Assembly (NCBI RefSeq): GCF_949987515.2
Contig: NC_082697.1
Span: forward strand, 27,721,730 to 27,785,729
DNA: 64,000 nucleotides
DNA from: Delphinus delphis
Lineage: Eukaryota; Chordata; Mammalia; Artiodactyla; Delphinidae
Direction of reading: 5' to 3'
Shown here: positions 1 to 11,398 of the stretch, piece by piece
How positions within the stretch are numbered: the stretch's first letter is position 1
How the letters are laid out: each line of letters begins with the position of its first letter
Notes under the pieces: model-generated
What the model was told of the DNA's origin: nothing
The model's input: only the letters and a program-made list of their open reading frames with translations
Databases searched by the model: none
Program-made: the position numbers and the translations under genes

Positions 1-1050
1 CGGGAGTGGGTAAGCTTCACAAAACCCAATCGATAGACACACGCACGAGTTGTACACAAAGCCTCGGGCTCTCAGATATGTCCACGCTGTTATACCCAAA
101 GTTCCGCGCAGAAAGCCCCAGCACCCCGACTGCCCGCCGCACCCGCGCGCCCGCCAGCCCGCAGCTCACACCCCCTGCTCCTGCCCTTGACCACAAACGC
201 CACTGGGCCGGGCCAGGCCGGACCGGGAAGAGCGGCGCCGGTTGCCAGGCGGCCAGGCGACCCACGAAGGCCAGGATCTGCGAGGACAGGCGTGCGCCCG
301 GGTCCCCTCGCCTCGTGTCCTTCGGCCGGGCCGCGAGGTCAGGCTAGCTCTCCTTGGCCGCCCCTCCCCGCCTCGGGCCCTCGGTCTCCCGCCGCCCCTC
401 GCAGTCCCCTTTTCGCGTGCGTACCTGTGCCGGGCCTCCCTCACTGCCTCCCCACGCGGGAGGCGAGGGCGCCGGGCAACGGCGAGGGCGCGTCCTCCCA
501 GTGCGCCTCCCCGCAGCCGGTGCCCGCCCGCCGGTGTCTGTGCTGCGGCGCAGCCCGGGAGAAAGCGGGCCTGGCCGCCGCCTCCTCCTCGCCCTCCCCG
601 GCTCCCGCCCCCTTCCCGGCCGGGCCCGGCCCGGAGACGCTGCCGCGGCGCACTTACCTGCTCGCTCCGCGCGGGGCTGTACCGAGGCGGCCACGGCCTC
701 TGAGGGCTCCGGGGAGGGAGGACGGGGAAGGGGCGGGAGCCGGGGATCGCCGAGCGCAGCGGATCGGGCTCCGCCCGCGGCCGGCGAGGGCGCCGGGAGA
801 GTTAGCGCGGGGAGGCACTGGGAGGAGGGTAACGGACTAGGGTGAGAGTGGGGGGACACGGATCCATCCTCCTGCCCTCCCCACCCCTTGGGGCAGATCT
901 GTTTCGCCAGCACCTGGGCTTAGGGAACTGGAGCCTTCATCTCGTGGTGCCTGGACGCAGCGGCGAGGCGCGGGGGTGAGTGCTGAAAGAGACCCCTCCC
1001 TCGGCCGCCGGCCTCGCCCCTCGGCTGGGGAGCCCCTACTGCGCCAAGCC
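1..1050. promoter_or_regulatory. CpG island, probable promoter (TMEM74B side, possibly bidirectional)
   Basis: The first kilobase is very GC-rich with dense CpG dinucleotides, unlike the AT-rich sequence after 1.5 kb, and has many GC-box-like GGGCGG/CCGCCC words. Long open frames cross it on both strands, as expected when stop codons are rare in GC-rich DNA; I read none as coding. A canonical splice donor on the minus strand at 657 suggests a minus-strand transcript starts here. In human 20p13 the gene left of C20orf202 is TMEM74B on the opposite strand, which fits. Whether C20orf202 also uses this island, 13 kb upstream of its ATG, cannot be decided from sequence. Confidence 0.75.
649..664 (-). 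other. TMEM74B: Minus-strand 5' splice donor, probable end of TMEM74B non-coding first exon
   Basis: On the minus strand the sequence reads GAGCAG followed by GTAAGTG, a near-perfect mammalian donor. The exon would end at 658 and the intron would start at 657 and run left, out of the window. The upstream exon boundary is not visible. The gene assignment rests only on remembered human gene order; no TMEM74B coding sequence is in this window. A second, weaker donor-like CAG|GTACGC lies at 425/424 on the same strand and could be an alternative. Confidence 0.4.
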
Positions 1051-1223
1051 CCCACTCTTCCTCCTCTCCTGACCCCCTCACACACACACAGCCCTCAGGT
1101 AGGACCCAGGGTCCTCTCCGAGGTCCTTAGGTCGGGATAGTCTTCTCTGGCGTTTGTGACTCCGTGGCTCAAGGGCGCCACCTGAAGGCTGAAAAGAAGC
1201 CTCTGAAGACCACCCCTCACCCC

Positions 1224-1356
<133 letters not shown>

Positions 1357-2004
1357 ACTCCTCCTTTTCCCCTGCTCTTCTTTTTTTGTGGGACACTGAG
1401 GTACACAGCCCAAGACGGGTGTTATCTTGGAGGATTACCAATGGCCACACACACCTTCTTCCTCCAAGGCCCAGCTGTAGTGCCCCCTCCCCTGGGAAGC
1501 CTAGCTCGCTGCCCCACACACTCCCTCGCCCCAGGGGCCCCTACAGCTGTGCTCTTTGCCTGCGTTATTGTCCTTATTTCTGAGAGTTGTGACTTTCAGT
1601 GAGTGCCAGCATCCCTCATCAGACTGGCACCTCCTGGAGAACAGGGCCCCTGTCTGATCCCCCCAGAGCCCATTGGTGGGTTTGGGTGAGCAGGTGGTGA
1701 GTAGGGCAGATTCCACTATTTCTCTCCATTAAAGGGCTCAGATTAGGGTGAATCAGTGAGATGCCTAGAGCACAAAAGTTAAGGAGACTCTCCCTCTTTG
1801 GGGGCCCAAGTGAAGCCCAGAGAGGAGGTCCGTGTGAAGATCATGGGGTTTCCAGAAGTCTCCGTGGCCAGCTCACTCTCGTGGCCTCTGGTAAGTCCTC
1901 CCGCCTCTCTGAGCCTCAGTATTCGCCTCTGCCAATGGAATCATGAAAATGCAGACTCCAGGAGCTTTGGAAGTGTCAGCAGAGGTCAGCCATCTGGAAG
2001 GACA

Positions 2005-2038
2005 GATGTGAAAACCTGACATGTGAAAACCTGACATG
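2005..2038 (+). repeat. Short tandem duplication, two 15-bp units
   Basis: The word ATGTGAAAACCTGAC occurs twice head to tail with no spacer. It looks like a simple replication-slippage duplication in non-coding sequence. Confidence 0.85.
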
Positions 2039-2189
2039 TCCTGCTCCAAAGGCCTGTGCTGTCCTTGACAAGCAGGACAGTGGAGGCCACCCTGGAGGCC
2101 AGGCCTTTGAGGCAAGTGTGACAGAGACCTGGGCAGGACCTCCGGGGATGGGAGGGCTTCAGTCTCCTCCTGCCTTCCAGAAGCCTATT

Positions 2190-2345
2190 GTCAGGGACCT
2201 CAAAAGGAGCTGGCTGTGGCACCAGACTCCCGAGAGAATCCCAGCTCCACCATTCATGGGTGTGTGGCCTCGTCCCCTCTCAGAGCTCAGTTTCCTCATC
2301 TGTTTAATGGACTTAGCAAGGGTTATAGGGATTAGATGAGATACT
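2190..2345 (+). repeat. MIR SINE fragment
   Basis: The core and 3' part resemble MIR: a 'tcccagctccaccattcatgggtgtgtggcct' type core, then CTCAGTTTCCTCATCTGT and a 'gggattagatgagat' tail. It is an ancient, diverged, immobile tRNA-derived SINE. Confidence 0.8.
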
Positions 2346-2359
2346 CCCTGTAAAGCGTG

Positions 2360-2755
2360 CACAGTTCCCTCCCTCAGCCCTGCCTCAGAGCCTTTGCCTT
2401 TGCTGTTCCTTCTGCCTGGGACACTCTTCTTCCTGAGACCCCCAGAGCTCGCCCTCACTTCCTTCACGTCTTTGCTCAAATGTCACCTTCTCAGAGACAC
2501 CTTCCTACATCATCCTTTTAAAACTAGCAGTGCCCCAGCACCCTTTACTCCTTAACTCTGAATTTTTCTCCATAGCATTTATCAACTCCTGACAGTTGCT
2601 TATTTCTTTCTTTATTGTCACGACCACTAAAATATGTGTCAAGAGGCAGAAGCTTTGCCTGTTTCCCTCCCTCCTGTATCCCCAGACACTAGAAAAGGAG
2701 CCAACACATAGGAGGCCCTTGATAAATATTTATTGAATAAAGAATGGAGAAAATG
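2360..2755 (+). repeat. L2 LINE 3'-end fragment
   Basis: The order of diagnostic words follows an L2 3' end: 'cttctgcctgggacactcttc', 'tttgctcaaatgtcacctt', 'gtatccccagacactagaaa' and a terminal 'aaatatttattgaataaa'. It is an ancient mammalian LINE relic with no coding capacity. Confidence 0.8.
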
Positions 2756-3220
2756 AGCAAATATTTATTGAGCTCCTATTATATACTGATTAATTAGGTA
2801 GACTTCATCCCTACCCTTTAGAAGTTTGTATTCCAGTGGGAGAAAAGGATAAGTAAATGTAACACTGCCACAGAGCAAAGGTACATAGTGCTGTTCAAGC
2901 TTTCAGCAAGGTGCTGACCTAGTCTGGGAGATGGGGATGGCTCCTGGCTCCACTGCAGAAGTGAGGACTGAGCCGAGATTGAAAGGATGAATAGGAGGCA
3001 ACTAGGTAAAGACAGCAGGAAGAGAGGCCCAGCAGAGGGACTGGCATGGGCAAGGGCCCTGGGGTAGAAGAGAGTATGGTGAGTGTGAGGCTTGACGGAC
3101 ACCAGGGTGGTTGCCCTGAAGGGCTCAATAAGGAACGTTGGAGATGAGGCTGGACTGTCAGTGAGCCAGGTCACTGAGAATCCTTGTAAGCCAAGCAGTT
3201 GGTTCTTTATCCCCAGAGCA
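2756..3220 (+). repeat. Ancient interspersed repeat, probably L2-class
   Basis: The interval starts with 'atttattgagctcctattatatactg' and continues through 'attccagtgggag', 'gcatgggcaagggccctggggt' and 'ttggttctttatccccag'. This word order recurs in this window near 37.64-38.3 kb and 38.7-39.2 kb, which shows a dispersed family. I assign it to the L2 class only tentatively. Confidence 0.6.
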
Positions 3221-3741
3221 GTGGGGAGTCATTGACCAGTGAGTAAAGAGTTAACAAACTTTTCCTCTTCTGCATGAGAATTTGACCTTTGGTTAACTGT
3301 CTAGCTCTGTTTCCTTGGAAACAGATAAACATATATCACTCTGTTACTAGGCAACATTGCTATGATAAAAATGACCCCAAGGAGGAGCCTAGAATGATCC
3401 ATGTGGTAATGGATTAGAATTGGAGATATCAGTATGAACTCATGTTTAACATAATATTGATGTAGATGAGTACGTATTTATGATACATGTGATAGATAAC
3501 TATAAATGTATATATACACAAGTCAGTATACACTATATTTCCTTTCTCTGTCAGCTGAGAGAACCTAGCTGCATGACACTGCATAGCAACAAGCGCACCT
3601 GGTTCTCATATCTTGGTTTCTAATACCACTCTCCAATAAAAGGAACCAGGGAGAAACGGCTGATTCTAGGACTGGAGCAGGAAATGTACAAGACAAGCCT
3701 GGAGCATCTGATAGTGCCAGAAAGTAAGGAAGGAACAAACC

Positions 3742-3780
3742 ACACGCACACACACACACACGCACACGCACACACACACA
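3742..3780. repeat. (CA)n microsatellite, imperfect
   Basis: About 39 bp of CACACA with a few G interruptions. No coding significance. Confidence 0.9.
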
Positions 3781-3969
3781 ATGATGGGGGTATGTCAAAG
3801 GACATAGGGGCTGACTAAAAGAGCTCCTAATAGCCAAAGTTAGAAAAATTTGATCAAAAAAAAAATATTGGATTGTAACCTAAAATATGATAAATGAAAA
3901 AATGGGGGGAAAAGAGAAATCTCTGATGCTGAATTCCAAATATTCCATCCTCAAGGAAGCAACGTAACA

Positions 3970-4219
3970 CCCCAATTCTTTTTTTTTTTTAGACTCCTGT
4001 GTAGAGATTTTTTATACAATTTTTAAATGTTACATTCCATTTACAGTTATTACAAAATATTGGCTATATTCCCCCGGGTTGTACAATACATTCTTGTAGC
4101 CTATCTTACACACAATAGTTTGTACCTCCCACCCCTCCACCTCTGTATCGTCCCTCCCCTCTCCCCACTGGTAACCACTAGTTTATTCTCTATTATTTGT
4201 GCATAACTCCCCAATTCTT
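3970..4219 (-). mobile_element. Short retroposed fragment with target-site duplication (L1 3' end)
   Basis: A poly-T run at about 3979-3990 begins a block that resembles the 3' UTR of an old L1 read in reverse ('ggtaaccactagtttattctctatt', compare the 43.4-44.3 kb element). The block is flanked by the 11-bp direct repeat CCCCAATTCTT at 3970-3980 and 4209-4219. Poly-T plus matching direct repeats indicate an independent, strongly 5'-truncated minus-strand retroposition. Confidence 0.7.
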
Positions 4220-5530
4220 AAGTGTGGGCGGAGCATAGTGCCTTTCAGAGAGTACAGTATGGAAGTGGGGGTGGAGATAATTTTATAGTGGAGAAACTGA
4301 CAAACCTGATTACCTCAGCCAGGGGATCAAAGTCAACATCAACAGTCCAATTATGTTAATAGTATGTATCCTTGATATGGTGTGATGGGACTGGCACTTT
4401 ACCTCTGGGATCTCTTTCACAAAACCCATAACCCCAGTCTAACCAGGAGATAAACATCACACAAATCCCAGCTGAGGAACATTTTACAAAATACCTGACC
4501 TCAGAACTGTTGAAACAAGGAAAGTCTGAGAAACTGTCACAGCCAAGAGGAGCCTTAAAGATGCATGACGGCTAAATGTACTGTGGTGTCCTGGATGAGA
4601 TCCTGGAATAGGAAAAAAGGACATTAGGTAAATACTAAGGAAATCTGAACAAAGTGTGGACTTTAGCTAATAATAATGGATCAATATTGGTTCATTAATT
4701 ATAACAAATTTATCATACTAATATAAGGTGTTAATAATAGAAGAAATTGGGTATGGGAACTCTTTGTGCTATCTTCCCAATTTTTCTGTAAATCTAAAAC
4801 TGTTCTAAAAACTAAAGGGTTTTTTTTTTTTCTTAAAGACCCCTGATTGGTAAATTGCATCTGGGATGAGAGGAACTATAAATACCTGGTGGGAAATCAT
4901 ATTTTGGGCTTCATGAGCATGGTGACTCCTGTAACTGGGCAGGTACAAAGGTATCGGCTCCCAGGGGACATGAAGCTTTTAAGCCACGATGACTCCTGCA
5001 CCCACTAGATGGGGATTCATTTCCTCGAACCTGTGCTGTACTGCTCTGGTACACATGCAGCAAGGACTCCCCCGCTGAGAGGGAGAGTTGAGTGCTGGTG
5101 CTGACATTGAGTGCCATTCTAGCAAGCTGAGGTTCCTGTCTTCCATCCATCAGAGTATGTCAATGCCAAGTATGGCTTGTGGTCATCTGTTGAGTCTGAG
5201 TGTGTAGTTGAACCTAAGAAGACTCCTTGTGGACATTGCAGTGGGTGGTAAGCAGGAGAATGACGTGATCAGATTTGCATTTTGCAAACCTTCTCCCTCT
5301 GGCTGCTCCCAGGTGCAAGGGGACAAGAGAGAAAGCAGAGACCATCAGGAGGTTATTGTGGTCATGTTGGCATGTGATAAGTCCTCAATCAATTCACTGC
5401 AGTTATGTGTCTATGAGACGTGTGGGTCTGTGAGAGAATGTTCTTGTAGAATATTAGAATATCACTTAATCCAGAATTTTCCAAAGGGTATGGTACATGA
5501 CATGATTTCTTGGTGTTATATAGATAAATG
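4220..5530. other. No gene recognised
   Basis: AT-rich, unremarkable sequence with short A/T runs. The stretch around 5205-5400 has L2-like words ('gagaatgacgtgatcagatttgcattt'). Short open frames here lack any recognisable domain, splice context or start context, so I call none. Confidence 0.6.
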
Positions 5531-5534
5531 TGTT

Positions 5535-5990
5535 TGGTTATCTATGGCTGCACCCCAAAATTTATCAGCTTAAAAGAAAATTATTTATTTGCTCAGTTTT
5601 GCAGTTTGGGCTGGATTTGGTGGGGACAGCTCAATTCTTCTCTACATGGTGTCAGCTAGGGTGATACAAACAGCTGGGAACTGGCTGTGGGTTCTCCTAT
5701 TATCTACCACACTCTCCAGGTGGCTAGCGTGGGCTTCCTTATACAGTGGTGGTCTCAAGGTAGTCAGAGTTTTTATGGCACTCAACTTTCCCAGAGTACA
5801 AAAGCAGAAGCTGTTGGAGCTTCCTAAAGCTGAGGGAACAGTCACAATGTCACTTCTGCTGCATTCTATCGCTTTAGTGAATGTCACAGGCCAGCCCAGA
5901 GTCAAGGGGAGGGGTCTACATAAGTGTATGAATACTGAGAGGCATGGATCACTGGAGGCAGTAACAGTCTCCCACCATCTATCCTGTATC
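5535..5990 (+). repeat. Ancient mammalian interspersed repeat, family not assigned
   Basis: The block opens with 'ttatctatggctgcaccccaaaatttatcagcttaaaa' and continues with a Cys/Ser-poor frame rich in 'gtcacaggccagcccaga' type words. The same general layout recurs at 9.23-9.66, 20.3-20.5, 20.98-21.35, 31.24-31.6 and 55.0-55.4 kb. The 158-codon open frame here is therefore repeat-derived, not a gene. Confidence 0.55.
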
Positions 5991-6546
5991 TGTATACACA
6001 CACCCCCATATGTATATGTATTCATTTTAATGGCTAGGTATTTATTTTATTCTAATGTGTTTTAGAAAAATAGATAACTAGCTCAGGAAACTAAAGATAT
6101 CATGGATAATATTGCTTAGAATGAGGACAGAAAAATATATGCGTCTATATGAAGTTGGAGCAACATATTCTGCTGGTTTCCCCCACTATACACTCTCCTT
6201 TTCTTCCACTGGGATAGACTTGTTGACCGATAGCTAGCACAGTGCAATCAGAATAAGGATTCCATTTCCCAGCCTCCCTTGCAGTTATGTATGAACAGGT
6301 AGGCAATGAGCCATTATTCATCATCAGAGGAGAAGGTGTGGGCAAAATGTATTAAGTGTTCTTAAAGGAAGGGGATATGACCTCCTTCTCCCCTTTTGTC
6401 ATTCCTGCAGCCAGGATGCAGACCTGATGGCTGGAGCTGGAGCAGTAGTCTTGGACCATGAGCTGGAAGCACGTTAGGATGGGGGAGCAAAAAAATTGAA
6501 GGAATCTAGATCCCAGATGACCATGGAAACACCAGCCTGGGATAGT

Positions 6547-6778
6547 TTCCCACACTTTTTTTTTTTTTTTTTTGCGGTACGCGGGCCTCTCACTGCTGCG
6601 GCCTCTCCCGTTGCGGAGCACAGGCTCTGGACGCACAGGCTCAGCGGCCATGGCTCACGGGCCCAGCCCCTCCGCGGCATGTGGGATCCCCCCGGACCGG
6701 GGCACGAACCCATGTCCCCTGCATCGGCAGGTGGACCCCCAACCACCGCGCCACCAGGGAAGCCCTTCCCACACTTTT
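6547..6778 (-). mobile_element. CHR-class SINE, minus strand, with TSD
   Basis: Poly-T is followed by GCGGTACGCGGGCCTCTCAC and, at the far end, CCACCAGGGAAGCCC, the reverse of the cetacean CHR consensus. The 13-bp direct repeat TTCCCACACTTTT flanks it at 6547-6559 and 6766-6778, so the insertion body is 6560-6765. The head is tRNA(Glu)-derived and carries A- and B-box-like promoter words. The high CpG content and intact TSD point to a recent insertion. It is not a functional tRNA gene. Confidence 0.95.
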
Positions 6779-7149
6779 ATTTGTTAGAGAAATAAACTCT
6801 TGTATAAGCTATTATTACCTGGAATTTTCTGTCACTCAGAAGAGTTTTCCTATCTAATATGATCGGTTTAAAGACAAATACAAGTAAGTCAAAGTAGAGG
6901 TGGTAGGCAAAACCGAGAAGGAGGTATGTGAGTAGCTGAAGTTTGAAAAATACAGATCCAATCTGACCTCCTGTGTTCCAGGTGAGAAAACTCTGAATAC
7001 AGCCTTCAGTGTGTCCAAAAGGGTCATATGAAAGAATAACCCAGGCAAACTTAAAGTTTCACTAGGGGAAGAAAGGGGGAGAAAGGAAAAGTATTACTGG
7101 AGGAGGGAATAACTCTTAACAGGCTCAAGGATGAGGTAATAGTAATGAA

Positions 7150-7385
7150 TTACTTGTGTGTTTATTTTAATTGACAAACACTTATGTAGCCCTCTCCAAA
7201 TGCCAGGCAATATTCTAAGTGCTGTACAAACATTAACTCACTTAATTATCGTAACCACCTGTCATGCAGGTGCTATGATTATCTCCATTTTAAGATGAGG
7301 AAGTGGAGGCAAGAGTGGTTAATAACTTGCCCAAGGTCACACAGCCGGTTTACGACATTTCTGGGATTCAAATCCAGACCCCAAC
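7150..7385 (+). repeat. Ancient interspersed repeat (MIR/L2-type core)
   Basis: Words such as 'tgccaggcaatattctaagtgctgtacaaac', 'ctccattttaagatgaggaa' and 'cttgcccaaggtcacacagc' form the familiar old mammalian repeat core. A related copy is at 32.65-32.83 kb. Confidence 0.7.
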
Positions 7386-7482
7386 TAAGTGCTGATAGCC
7401 ACTATGCTGAGTTCCATCATAATTTTCAAAGCATGTGCAAACTTCCTGAGCTGTTAATGTTATTCTCCCCACTCCCCCCCAC

Positions 7483-7602
7483 TTTTTTTTTTTTTGGCCG
7501 AGCCACAAGGCTTGCAGGATCTTAGTTCCCCAACCAGGGATTGAACCCAGGCCACCGCAGTGAAAGCGCCGAGTCTTAACCACTGGACCGCCAGGGAATT
7601 CC
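7483..7602 (-). mobile_element. Short CHR-1-like tRNA-derived SINE, minus strand
   Basis: Poly-T, then GGCCGAGCCACAAGG, and at the far end TTAACCACTGGACCGCCAGGGAATTCC. Reversed, this is a tRNA(Glu)-like head with a B-box-like GGTTCAATCCC and a short body, about 120 bp in all. It differs from the longer copies elsewhere in the window and is probably an older CHR/cetartiodactyl subfamily. No clear target-site duplication is visible. Confidence 0.85.
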
Positions 7603-8017
7603 TAATCCCCTTTCCTACATTTAGGAAAATTGAATGCCAAAGAGAGGAAATCGCTCTGTAGCCACACTGAGGGGTAGTAGAAGTACAACCAGAACCAAGG
7701 GCCTGGACTTCCAGATGGATTGGGGAACCTCAGATAGACCAGGGCTGATTGGCCGCATGCCTACTCTCCCTACCCCATTCAGTTTTATCTCCCACTCATT
7801 CACCTGGCGAGGGAATTGGGACTCACATCAACTGGGCAGCTTGCCTCAGAGTCACACCCAAGGCTAGTTGCGGCCAAGAAACACTTTTCCCACAGTTCCA
7901 CTCTGCTTCCAGAGTCTCCACCACCTCGTCAGGGTCAGAGGCTGTGCTTCCCTGACATAAGGACATAGGGTTGTGTACTGGGTACCTGGGCATGGGACAG
8001 GTGTGTATAGGATTCAC

Positions 8018-8038
8018 GTACACAGGGTGCCTGTGTAC
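8018..8038. other. Perfect 9-bp inverted repeat
   Basis: GTACACAGG and its exact complement CCTGTGTAC are separated by 3 bp, inside a stretch (7990-8120) with several degenerate 'tacagg' and 'gtgtac' words. It could be chance or a degenerate tandem array. No function is claimed. Confidence 0.5.
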
Positions 8039-8139
8039 AGAGCAGAAGGGCTAGAATACCCGTATACAGGACACTCATGCACAGAAGAGGTGCACGGGAC
8101 TCATGTGTACAGGGCACACAGGGATAGGATGTGTCATAG

Positions 8140-8420
8140 GTTGAGTTCCCCCAGAAGCAAACCCGAGACAAGAATTTGAGGGCAAGTGGTTTATCTGGGA
8201 GGTGGTTCCAGGAAGCACTGCAGAGGAGTGGGGAAGTTCGACACGGAACGGAAGGGAAGGCTTCCGATGTACCAGTGGGCAAGCCCATGGCTGCTGCAGG
8301 CAACTGGGACTCAGTCCTGCTGGACTGAGTATTGTCCCACCAGAGAGCTGAGGGAAGGGAGGTATTTATCTACCAACTCCTTTTTGCCAGCACGTCCAGC
8401 CTGTCCTCTGCACAGGTCAA
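8140..8420 (+). repeat. Ancient interspersed repeat, family not assigned
   Basis: The words 'cccccagaagcaaacccgagacaagaatttgagggcaagtggtttatctgggaggtg' and 'tccaggaagcactgcag' are typical of an old dispersed mammalian repeat. The 14.49-14.84 kb region has related wording. Open frames here are not credible genes. Confidence 0.5.
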
Positions 8421-9229
8421 GCACGTTCCTTAAGCAGAGAGTCAGATGTACTTTGCAGTAGGAAGCCCTGGGTACATATGGAGAAGGGGAATGTCAGGGA
8501 GATGTGGGTGGAGCTCTGGAAGCATTTGCTACAGGACACAGAGGTGCAGGGCATGTTCAGGACCCATGAGTACACAGATAAAGAGCACAGGCAGAAGACA
8601 AATGATCAGATTACCAGCCTTGCTGTCTGGGGTGAAGCGAGGGCCTGCTGGGAGGGGGGAAATAGCACAGAAGAAGAGGCAGTGTTGGGACCCCCAAGTC
8701 AACTGGTCCTCCATCCGTGTGCTCCAGCTGGCTGCTGTGATGGCACGAGCTTGCGTGGTAAGAAAGGTGGGCTTAAGGGCTCTCACAATGTGGAAGCTTC
8801 TCTCTGCTAAACTTCCACCTTATTTGTATTTTACAAAGTGGGGATGAGGGCGAAGATGCCCAGGATAAAAGAGGGACCGCCCTCAAGGCTGGGTAGGGCC
8901 CTAGATTAGGAGTCAGACACGGAGGCAGAGCTCAGTGAGATCACTGAGCCCACCTGCTACATCCAAGAGATGGAAGTAACTCTGCCCATGTGTCTCAGGG
9001 CAGGTCACCTACTACTCTTACACCTTGGGTTCCCTGTCTGTCCAGTGAGCATCACGGAAGTCCTCTCCCTGCTATGGACTTCACAGCGCTGTTGTGAGGA
9101 GCAGATCAGGTCTCAAACAAGAAGACACTTGGAAGAGAATAAAATATATAGGTGGGGGGATTATGGAAGGGCCTGAGTGGGGGCAGTCAAGGAACCTGGC
9201 TTCTCCCTCTAGCTCTGCTGCTATAGTTT

Positions 9230-9665
9230 TAGGATATTGGTTTGACTCCTGTAATAAAGAGGCCCAAAATGATAGTGCCTTTAATAAAACAGAATTCATT
9301 TCTCTTTCGTGTAAAAGCACACACAGCAGTTAAGGCTGATACGGTGGCTTCACAAGTCGCAGGGGACCTCAGTTCTTTCTATCTTGTTGCTCTGCCATCC
9401 TCCACCTGGTGGCCCAAGATGGCTGCTCCACCTCCAGCCCTTATGAGTATATTCCAGTCAGCAGAAGGAGAAGCAGGGGGAGGGGCAGGAATCCTCCTCC
9501 CCCCTTTTAAAGGCACAGCCCAGAAATTGCACACATCACATCCATTCATATCCCACTGACCAGGATTTAATCATCTGACCACACTTCCCTGCCGGGGAGT
9601 CTAGGGATAGTCTTTTGCCATGTGTGAATGGGAGAAGGGATATTGAGGAACAACCTGCAATTTTT
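9230..9665 (+). repeat. Ancient interspersed repeat, same family as 55.0-55.4 kb
   Basis: Shared landmarks with the 55.0-55.4 kb copy are 'tttatttctct'-like, 'caagatggctg'/'ccaaaatggct', 'gaaattg(c/t)a(c/t)...atcac', 'actgaccag(c/g)a' and the final 'ggatattgaggaacaacc'. The block is degenerate and non-coding. I do not name the family. Confidence 0.55.
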
Positions 9666-9834
9666 GCCACAGCTGCTGACTTGTTTGGGCAACTCACATC
9701 ACCATCTGAGCCATGGTTTCTTCATTTGCACATTTATTCATTCATCCATTCATTCATATATTCATGCATTCATATATATATTCCGGGTTTGTGATATAAA
9801 GTATGATTTTTGAACCACTTGATGGCTAATGAAT

Positions 9835-9930
9835 TCTCCTACTAGCTGGACCATAAGCCCTGTGAGGTCAGGTGTGAGGTCTTTTTACTCAGCGCCATAC
9901 CTCTGGCATCCAGGGCAGAGTCTCGTCTGG
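9835..9930 (+). repeat. L2 3'-end fragment
   Basis: 'ctggaccataagccctgtgaggtcaggtgtgaggtc' matches the 'actgtaagctccatgagggcaggga' segment characteristic of L2 3' ends. Confidence 0.55.
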
Positions 9931-10384
9931 CACATGGAGGCCAGCTGCCCATGGATGAGGCATGGATGGCCATTCTGGCTTTGATAATTGGTGAGGACAT
10001 TTTTCCTCGCTGAGGAGTTTAAGTTCTTTCCTTTCCTAGGCCTCCTGGTTCCACCTCCCCTTCTCCCCATGTGCCAAGGCTTTCCAAGCCTATGAAATAA
10101 AACGTTCTCTGAGCCAGGATCGTGAGAGTAGGATTAAAAATAAATGAAAGTGTGTCAAAACAAGTTAACCACAAGAAATGTCTTCCCAGGATAATTCAAT
10201 GTTGGCACTGGAGGCCAAGGACAGAGCATCAGACTCTAATAGCCAAGCACTCCTATCAACACCACTCCTCTGTTGGGCAGAGAACCTGCTGGGCTGCCCA
10301 GGATGGCAGCAGATGGCCTAGCCTGAGCCCCCGCTTGACCCTCCACCCCTGCAAGACAACAGGCAAGACCCTCCCACACAGGTC

Positions 10385-10885
10385 AGGGAGAACAGGTTCT
10401 AATTCCAACCCTGTTGCTTACCTGCTGGGGTGATCCTAGGAAAATCTATGCCTCTTTGAGCCTCAGTTTCCTCACCTGTAAAAAAGGGTTAATAATAGGC
10501 TCTTCATCAGCTATAACATGCAGATAACAATGGTGCCTACCTCGTAGGCAGACGTTCCCAAATGTTCTCAGTTCATGGCATCCTTATCATCTCTGTAATT
10601 TTTTCACAGTGCACCAGGCCCGAAGGAATGTCTAACAGTTGTTTGTTAAATTAGGTTCAAACAACTTAATGTAGTTTGTACAGTATTCAACAGATATTAT
10701 TGTATTTCCCTCAAATTTTGAAAATATTTTGCAGTGCCCCTGTGAGTTTTCTGAAGTGCCTCTGGGTGCCTTGGCGCTCAGTTTGGGAACTGCAGTCACA
10801 AGGTTTTGAGGATGAGATGAGGTTGTGTTGTCAAGGGCTTATCACGATGCCTGGTCTGGAGTCAGAGAGCAGTAAATGTTAATTG
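10385..10885 (+). repeat. MIR SINE interrupted by a hAT-like element
   Basis: The left part (to about 10550) has 'gcctctttgagcctcagtttcctcacctgtaaaa' and 'tggtgcctacctcgtagg', and the right part (from about 10795) resumes with 'aggttttgaggatgagatgaggt' and 'atgcctggtctgga'. These are consecutive MIR segments, so the intervening block was inserted later. Confidence 0.7.
10551..10793. mobile_element. Non-autonomous DNA transposon relic (hAT-like) inside a MIR
   Basis: The ends form a terminal inverted repeat: GTTCCCAAA near the left end and TTTGGGAAC near the right end. The block is about 240 bp, AT-rich inside and non-coding, the size and form of MER-type hAT elements. An 8-bp target duplication is not clear. 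Its position between two contiguous MIR segments shows it inserted after the MIR. Confidence 0.6.
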
Positions 10886-11198
10886 TCCTAAATCATCCTC
10901 CAGTCTCTCTAGTCCTTTCTGTGTCTCCTGCCGCTGCCACCCAGCAACTCTTCCTGACTCCAGCTCCTGCCATCTCATGGTTTCTGCTTGCCGCCTTCCG
11001 TCTGGACCCCTCGGGGTCTGTGGCCCTGCTTCTGAACTAACTTCCTTCTAGTATAGAATCGCCAGCCCCCCTTCTTCATTCCTCCCTAACTCCACACGTG
11101 GCACAATCTCTTCATAGGTGGAGTATACATTCTGGCCTCTTAATTTGGGGCTTGGCTGTGTGACTCACTTTGCTTACATGGCAAAAGTGACAGCTTGG

Positions 11199-11398
11199 GG
11201 CTTCCCTGGTGGCGCAGTGGTTGAGAGTCCGCCTGCTGATGCAGGGGACACGGGTTCGTGCCCCGGTCCTGGAAGATCCCACATGCCGCCGAGGGGCTGG
11301 GCCGGTGAGCCATGGCCCCTGAGCCTGCGCATCCGGAGCCTGTGCTCCGCAATGGGAGAGGCCACAGCAGTGAGAGGCCCGCGTACCGCAAAAAAAAG
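11199..11398 (+). mobile_element. CHR-class SINE, plus strand
   Basis: It runs from GGCTTCCCTGGTGGCGCAGTGG to GTACCGC plus a short A-tail (8 A). The B-box-like GGTTCGTGCCC is intact. I see no convincing target-site duplication, so the flanks have diverged or the tail was trimmed. Confidence 0.95.

Noticed and set aside
187..913. Several 150-220 codon open frames on both strands in the first CpG island
   Set aside because: They overlap each other in all frames, are Pro/Arg/Ala/Gly-rich, and arise because GC-rich DNA has few stops. No domain or splice context supports them.
5208..6065. Two adjacent open frames of 121 and 158 codons
   Set aside because: They lie in an old interspersed repeat whose relatives occur elsewhere in the window.
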